The translations under genes were made by a program, and so were the position numbers. DNA of 64,000 nt, from assembly GCA_016235865.1 (NCBI GenBank), contig JACRIK010000035.1, positions 30,479 through 94,478 on the forward strand, written 5' to 3'. Position 1 is the stretch's first letter, and every line of letters starts with the position of its first letter. Positions 60,610 to 64,000 of the stretch are shown one piece after another. The notes under the pieces were generated by a model. That model did not search any database. It was not told the DNA's origin and was given only the letters and a program-made list of their open reading frames with translations. The DNA comes from Planctomycetota bacterium (lineage in GTDB: Bacteria > Planctomycetota > MHYJ01 > JACQXL01).

Positions 60610-62569
60610 AATATACCCTTATCGGCATGACCACGGTCTGTTTGTTTTCCAGCGCCAATCGTCTCTGAATCCTGAGAGCGGTTTCATTATGTAGTATCTG
60701 TGTAAAGAAGTTCTCGTCCTTGAAGACCAGTTTACTGCTGAAGAATACCGAGCGGGGATATTCCCTGTGTATCTGATTGCTCAGGGTCACCAACATCTCT
60801 ATGGTATCCACCGAGACGTCAAACCGGTATTCGGCATAGAAACCGAAGTCATTGGCCATCTGGACGTATTTCTTCATATCCGTCTCGGTATTGGCGCGCA
60901 GGTTCTCCACCTCGCTTACTCCCTTAAATCTTCCGATATCCAACTCCCCTACCGAGACAAAAACGATTCTCTTGAATATCTTGGGGAACAGTTTTTCCAC
61001 CGAGAAGAACATATGAATCCCAAAGCCGTTATAGCCGCTGACCAGAAGCACGGCCGTCGGCTCTTCAGGCGGGATTTTCTCGGGTATGGGCTGCAGGTTT
61101 TCCAGCCGCGGCACATTAGTGAGTATATCGTCCAGCCTCTTGAGGGCCCGGCGGGTGGATAAATAATGCTGTTTAATAATGACAGCTACTACGATCACGC
61201 CCCCGGTAATTAACAAGGTCAACCAGCCGCCCTCGCTGAACTTAAAGGCGATTAATATCAACAGAACGCTTGTTGTTAACAAGAACCCGGTGGAATTAAC
61301 CATAAACTTGCCAAACCACTTATTATTCTGGCCCCTGACTTGGAGCCAGTGCCGACACATACCTAATTGGGAAAGCGAAAAGGTGATAAAAACGTTGATG
61401 CTGTAAAGCACGACCAGGAAAGCAACACTGCCTCTGGTAAGCATGACAATGGCGATGGAACCGAGTCCCATAAACAGAATGCCGTTGGAAATAGTCAGCC
61501 GTTCGTTCAGGTGGGTAAAGCGCCTCGGCATCCACTGGTCCAACGCCATATTGGACATTACGCGTGGACCATCAATAAAACCGGCCTGAGCCGCCACAAA
61601 TAACAACGCCGCCTCAGAAACAAGCGTCAAAATCACCAGCCACTGGCCGAATGGCGTATTCCATGTCTGGACAATTCTCTCAAACAACGTGGCATTAAGT
61701 GTTTTACCCTCGCTAACCACAACCTGAAATAGCCCATAGAAAAGCAGGATAAATCCCGAAACCAGCGCCAGGGAAACTGCCATATAAAGCATCGTTTTTT
61801 TGCCTGTTTGCACCCTTGGTTCGCTTAAAGTCGGTAAAGCGTTACTGACCGCTTCTATTCCTGTGAATGTGCCGGCGCCGTGCGTGTAGGCCTTGAGAAG
61901 TATAAACAGCATCGCCCAAATACCGGTAGTCTGCACCATTGTCCGGGTCTGGGGAATACTGTCCGCGACAAAAGATGCCAATGCAAAAGAGTGCTGGAAT
62001 AATGCCGAACCAATCATAATTATATGGGTAATAACAAAAGTGGCAAATATGGGCAGTAAAACAGTAATGGACTCCTTAACCCCGCGCAGGTTAAGGATAA
62101 TCAGTATACTTACGCCTAAGATACATGAAATCACCTTATATGACTGGAATTGCGGTGATAAGAAACTAAAAATAGCATCTACCCCGCTGGCCACTGATAT
62201 GGCAATAGTCAGGACATAGTCAACAATCAGGGCAGAGCCGGCCACCACGCCGGCTGACGGGCTGATTAATTTGGTGGCCACGGTATAGCCGCCGCCGCCC
62301 AGCGGGAATTCCTCTATTATCTGGCTGTAAGAAAGCGAGATTATGGCAATGGTCATGGCAACAGCAATAGCCAGGTAGACCACCAAAAATCCGTTACCGT
62401 TTAAGCCGACAAAAGCGTGCTCCGGGCCGTAACAGGATGAGGACAGCCCGTCCGCGCCCAGGCCCACCCAGGCCAGCAGCGCCATCAGGGAAATCCGCCT
62501 GAATATGCCCGGATCAAACGGGTTCTTGGCCTTGCCTATCAGAAAATGTTTTATGTCGGATAATTTCAT
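60608..62569 (-). CDS. APC-superfamily amino-acid permease with C-terminal cytoplasmic domain
   Basis: Secondary transporter, probably for amino acids. From the ATG at 62569 (MKLSDIKHFLIGKAKNPFDP) the product has 653 residues; an upstream start at 62683 lies in a dispersed repeat and adds no membrane helix. About 12 helices fill residues 30-470, for example GLGADGLSSSCYGPEHAFVG, IISLSYSQIIEEFPLGGGGY and TGIEAVSNALPTL, the last two near the substrate site of APC members. The C-terminal ~150 residues form a soluble, probably regulatory domain (AVLLVSGYNGFGIHMFFSVE). It is convergent with the glutaredoxin gene and divergent from the radical SAM gene. Substrate not set. Confidence 0.88.
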   Translation of the reverse strand: MKLSDIKHFLIGKAKNPFDPGIFRRISLMALLAWVGLGADGLSSSCYGPEHAFVGLNGNGFLVVYLAIAVAMTIAIISLSYSQIIEEFPLGGGGYTVATKLISPSAGVVAGSALIVDYVLTIAISVASGVDAIFSFLSPQFQSYKVISCILGVSILIILNLRGVKESITVLLPIFATFVITHIIMIGSALFQHSFALASFVADSIPQTRTMVQTTGIWAMLFILLKAYTHGAGTFTGIEAVSNALPTLSEPRVQTGKKTMLYMAVSLALVSGFILLFYGLFQVVVSEGKTLNATLFERIVQTWNTPFGQWLVILTLVSEAALLFVAAQAGFIDGPRVMSNMALDQWMPRRFTHLNERLTISNGILFMGLGSIAIVMLTRGSVAFLVVLYSINVFITFSLSQLGMCRHWLQVRGQNNKWFGKFMVNSTGFLLTTSVLLILIAFKFSEGGWLTLLITGGVIVVAVIIKQHYLSTRRALKRLDDILTNVPRLENLQPIPEKIPPEEPTAVLLVSGYNGFGIHMFFSVEKLFPKIFKRIVFVSVGELDIGRFKGVSEVENLRANTETDMKKYVQMANDFGFYAEYRFDVSVDTIEMLVTLSNQIHREYPRSVFFSSKLVFKDENFFTQILHNETALRIQRRLALENKQTVVMPIRVY

Positions 62570-62584
62570 AAAATATAGTAATTC

Positions 62585-62630
62585 GCCACGAAGGCACCAA
62601 GGCACTAAGAGTTCTTTGTGTCTTGGTGGC
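62585..62630. repeat. Palindromic 'ccacgaaggcaccaag' repeat upstream of the permease
   Basis: GGCACCAAG...CTTTGTGTCTTGGTGGC pairs imperfectly in the divergent gap. Same type as between the tup genes. Confidence 0.6.
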
Positions 62631-62749
62631 TGAATAATTACTAAAAAAATAACCCATCCCGATATAATATCAGAATAGGTCATTATATAATGGCTGAAAT
62701 CTATGGATAGGTCAATAAATATATATTATATATCATCGGATTGATATTT

Positions 62750-63721
62750 ATGAAAGCCGGTTATTTACAACTCGGGGCCGATGAGATAGCCAACCAGGCA
62801 AGCCAGGCAACCCGGATACTGGCTCAATGCACCCTCTGCCCGCGTGAGTGCAAGATAAACCGACTCAAGGACGAGTTAGGTTTTTGCCAAAGCGGCAAAG
62901 AGGTTGTTATCTCTTCTGCCGGGCCGCATCTCGGCGAAGAACCGCCTATATCCGGGTCTAAAGGTTCGGGTACCATATTCTTCACCAACTGCAACCTGAG
63001 ATGCGTCTTCTGCCAAAATTACCAGATTAGCCAGCAGGGTCATGGGCATCCGGTCACCACCGGCGAATTAGCCGATATCATGCTCTCGCTCCAGAAACAG
63101 GAATGCCATAATATCAATCTGGTCTCCCCGACCCATTTTGTCCCGCAGATTCTCTCGGCGCTGGCTCTGGCTATTCCTAAAGGACTGAACCTGCCACTGG
63201 TTTATAACACCAATGGCTATGACGCGCTGGCCACGCTTAAACTCCTGGATGGGATTGTGGACATCTACCTACCGGACATCAAATATGCGGATAACAGGTA
63301 TGCCAAAGAATATTCAGGCGTAGATAATTATGTAAAGCACAATCGCCTGGCCTTAAAAGAAATGTACAGACAAGTCGGCAATTTAATCACGGACGAAAAA
63401 GGCATTGCCCAACGCGGCTTGCTCATCCGGCATCTGGTCCTGCCTAATCGCCTGAGCGGGACATTTGACTGTCTGGACTTCATTGCCAGAGAAATATCCA
63501 GGAATGCTTATATCAGTTTGATGTCCCAATATCATCCATCACACAAAGCGCATCAGCACCCGGAAATCAATCGGCGCTTAACTCCGGCAGAATATAAAGA
63601 GGTGGTGGCCTACGCCGAGAAACTGGGATTAGAGAACTGCTATATCCAGGAGTTAGTTAGCAGTGATGACTTCCTGCCCGACTTCCAAAAAGAAAATCCG
63701 TTTAGCCCAAATTCTATTTAA
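62750..63721 (+). CDS. PflA-like radical SAM protein
   Basis: Radical SAM enzyme; substrate unknown. The cluster motif is TNCNLRCVFCQNYQIS (CxxxCxxC) near residues 75-90. An N-terminal Cys set, LAQCTLCPRECKINR and LGFCQSGK, precedes it, the same arrangement as in the Tat-signal radical SAM protein at 49872 but without a signal here. Other family features: SPTHFVPQILSALALA, NTNGYDALATLKLLDG and the YLPDIKYADN segment. 323 residues from the ATG at 62750 (a TTG at 62741 is possible). A likely terminator follows at 63745. It diverges from the permease gene. Confidence 0.85.
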   Translation: MKAGYLQLGADEIANQASQATRILAQCTLCPRECKINRLKDELGFCQSGKEVVISSAGPHLGEEPPISGSKGSGTIFFTNCNLRCVFCQNYQISQQGHGHPVTTGELADIMLSLQKQECHNINLVSPTHFVPQILSALALAIPKGLNLPLVYNTNGYDALATLKLLDGIVDIYLPDIKYADNRYAKEYSGVDNYVKHNRLALKEMYRQVGNLITDEKGIAQRGLLIRHLVLPNRLSGTFDCLDFIAREISRNAYISLMSQYHPSHKAHQHPEINRRLTPAEYKEVVAYAEKLGLENCYIQELVSSDDFLPDFQKENPFSPNSI

Positions 63722-63744
63722 CCTTGCCTGCGAGCCGTAGCGAG

Positions 63745-63771
63745 TCCCGATTATTTCGGGGCATTTTTTTT
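63745..63771 (+). terminator. Rho-independent terminator after the PflA-like gene
   Basis: CCCGA-TTATT-TCGGG stem followed by GCATTTTTTTT, about 25 nt after the stop codon. Confidence 0.7.
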
Positions 63772-63785
63772 ATACCCCACTCTTA

Positions 63786-64000
63786 TATATATGCTTGGCG
63801 CCCATATAATGCCAGATTAGCCCCCATCTAATGCCAACTCGGCGCCCATATAATGCCAGCTTAGCCCCCATCTAATGCCAACTCGGCGTCCATGTAATGC
63901 CAGATTAGCCCCCATCTAATGCCAACTCGGCGCCCATGTAATGCCAGCTTAGCCCCCATCTAATGCCAACTCGGCGCCCATGTAATGCCAGCTTAGCCCC
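63786..64000. repeat. 22-bp tandem array with 44-bp higher-order unit, running off the window
   Basis: AATGCCAGATTAGCCCCCAT.. and AATGCCAACTCGGCGCCCAT.. alternate from 63808 at exact 22-bp steps; nine units are visible and the last is cut by the window edge. A partial unit precedes at 63791-63807. No gene. Confidence 0.92.

Overview
The window looks like part of a chromosome from an uncultured Gram-negative bacterium of moderate GC. An outer membrane is implied by BamA, LpxD, a Skp-like chaperone, a TolC-like protein and several lipoproteins. Dense operons, a short PheT without the EMAPII-like tRNA-binding domain, GspK-type pseudopilins and many palindromic repeats would fit a planctomycete-like or related candidate lineage. 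No rRNA or universal tree marker in the window settles this, so the placement is inference. I saw no tRNA, rRNA, CRISPR array, complete insertion sequence or prophage.

Layout. 1-6630 (minus): an operon of ECF sigma factor, Cys-rich membrane protein, TolC-like protein, CusB-like adaptor and CusA-like RND pump, cut by the left edge; it reads as a self-regulated copper/silver export unit. 6724-8893 (plus): acyl-CoA dehydrogenase and class IV aminotransferase. 8901-23272 (minus): a long housekeeping block, in transcription order membrane protein, miaA, hisS, coiled-coil lipoprotein, glmU, prs, rplY, pth, rpsF, ssb, rpsR, rplI, dnaB, bamA, skp, lpxD. 23442-24591 (plus): TPR protein and queC. 24592-25484: no gene, but a nested palindrome and 21-bp tandem arrays. 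25485-36448 (minus): AT-rich hypothetical, carB, methyltransferase, carA, an NAD(P)-binding protein, a DUF6899-like protein, class II aldolase, a PPi-type phosphofructokinase and comF. 36509-39332 (plus): tupABC tungstate importer. 39333-43201 (minus): a 51-residue protein, a large glycosidase-like lipoprotein and a beta-propeller lipoprotein. 43202-43926: a 15-copy, 22-bp array. 43927-47592 (minus): rplT-pheS-pheT. 47878-56677 (plus): two paralogous exported proteins, a Tat-signal radical SAM enzyme and three pseudopilin genes. 56692-63721: accA, rsmE, radA, a glutaredoxin, an APC permease and a PflA-like radical SAM enzyme. The right end enters another 22-bp-unit array.

The most unusual signal is the repeat load. 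Short palindromes and tandem repeats lie in gaps, next to stop codons, and also in frame inside conserved genes (queC, pheS, pheT, carB, rsmE, the NAD(P)-binding protein, the DUF6899-like gene), where they add 7-25 residues without breaking the frame. This resembles the Rickettsia palindromic elements but involves several unrelated sequence families. Other points of interest are the ECF/Cys-rich regulator of the Cus operon, a repeated ~60-residue module shared by adjacent pseudopilins, and the exported radical SAM locus.
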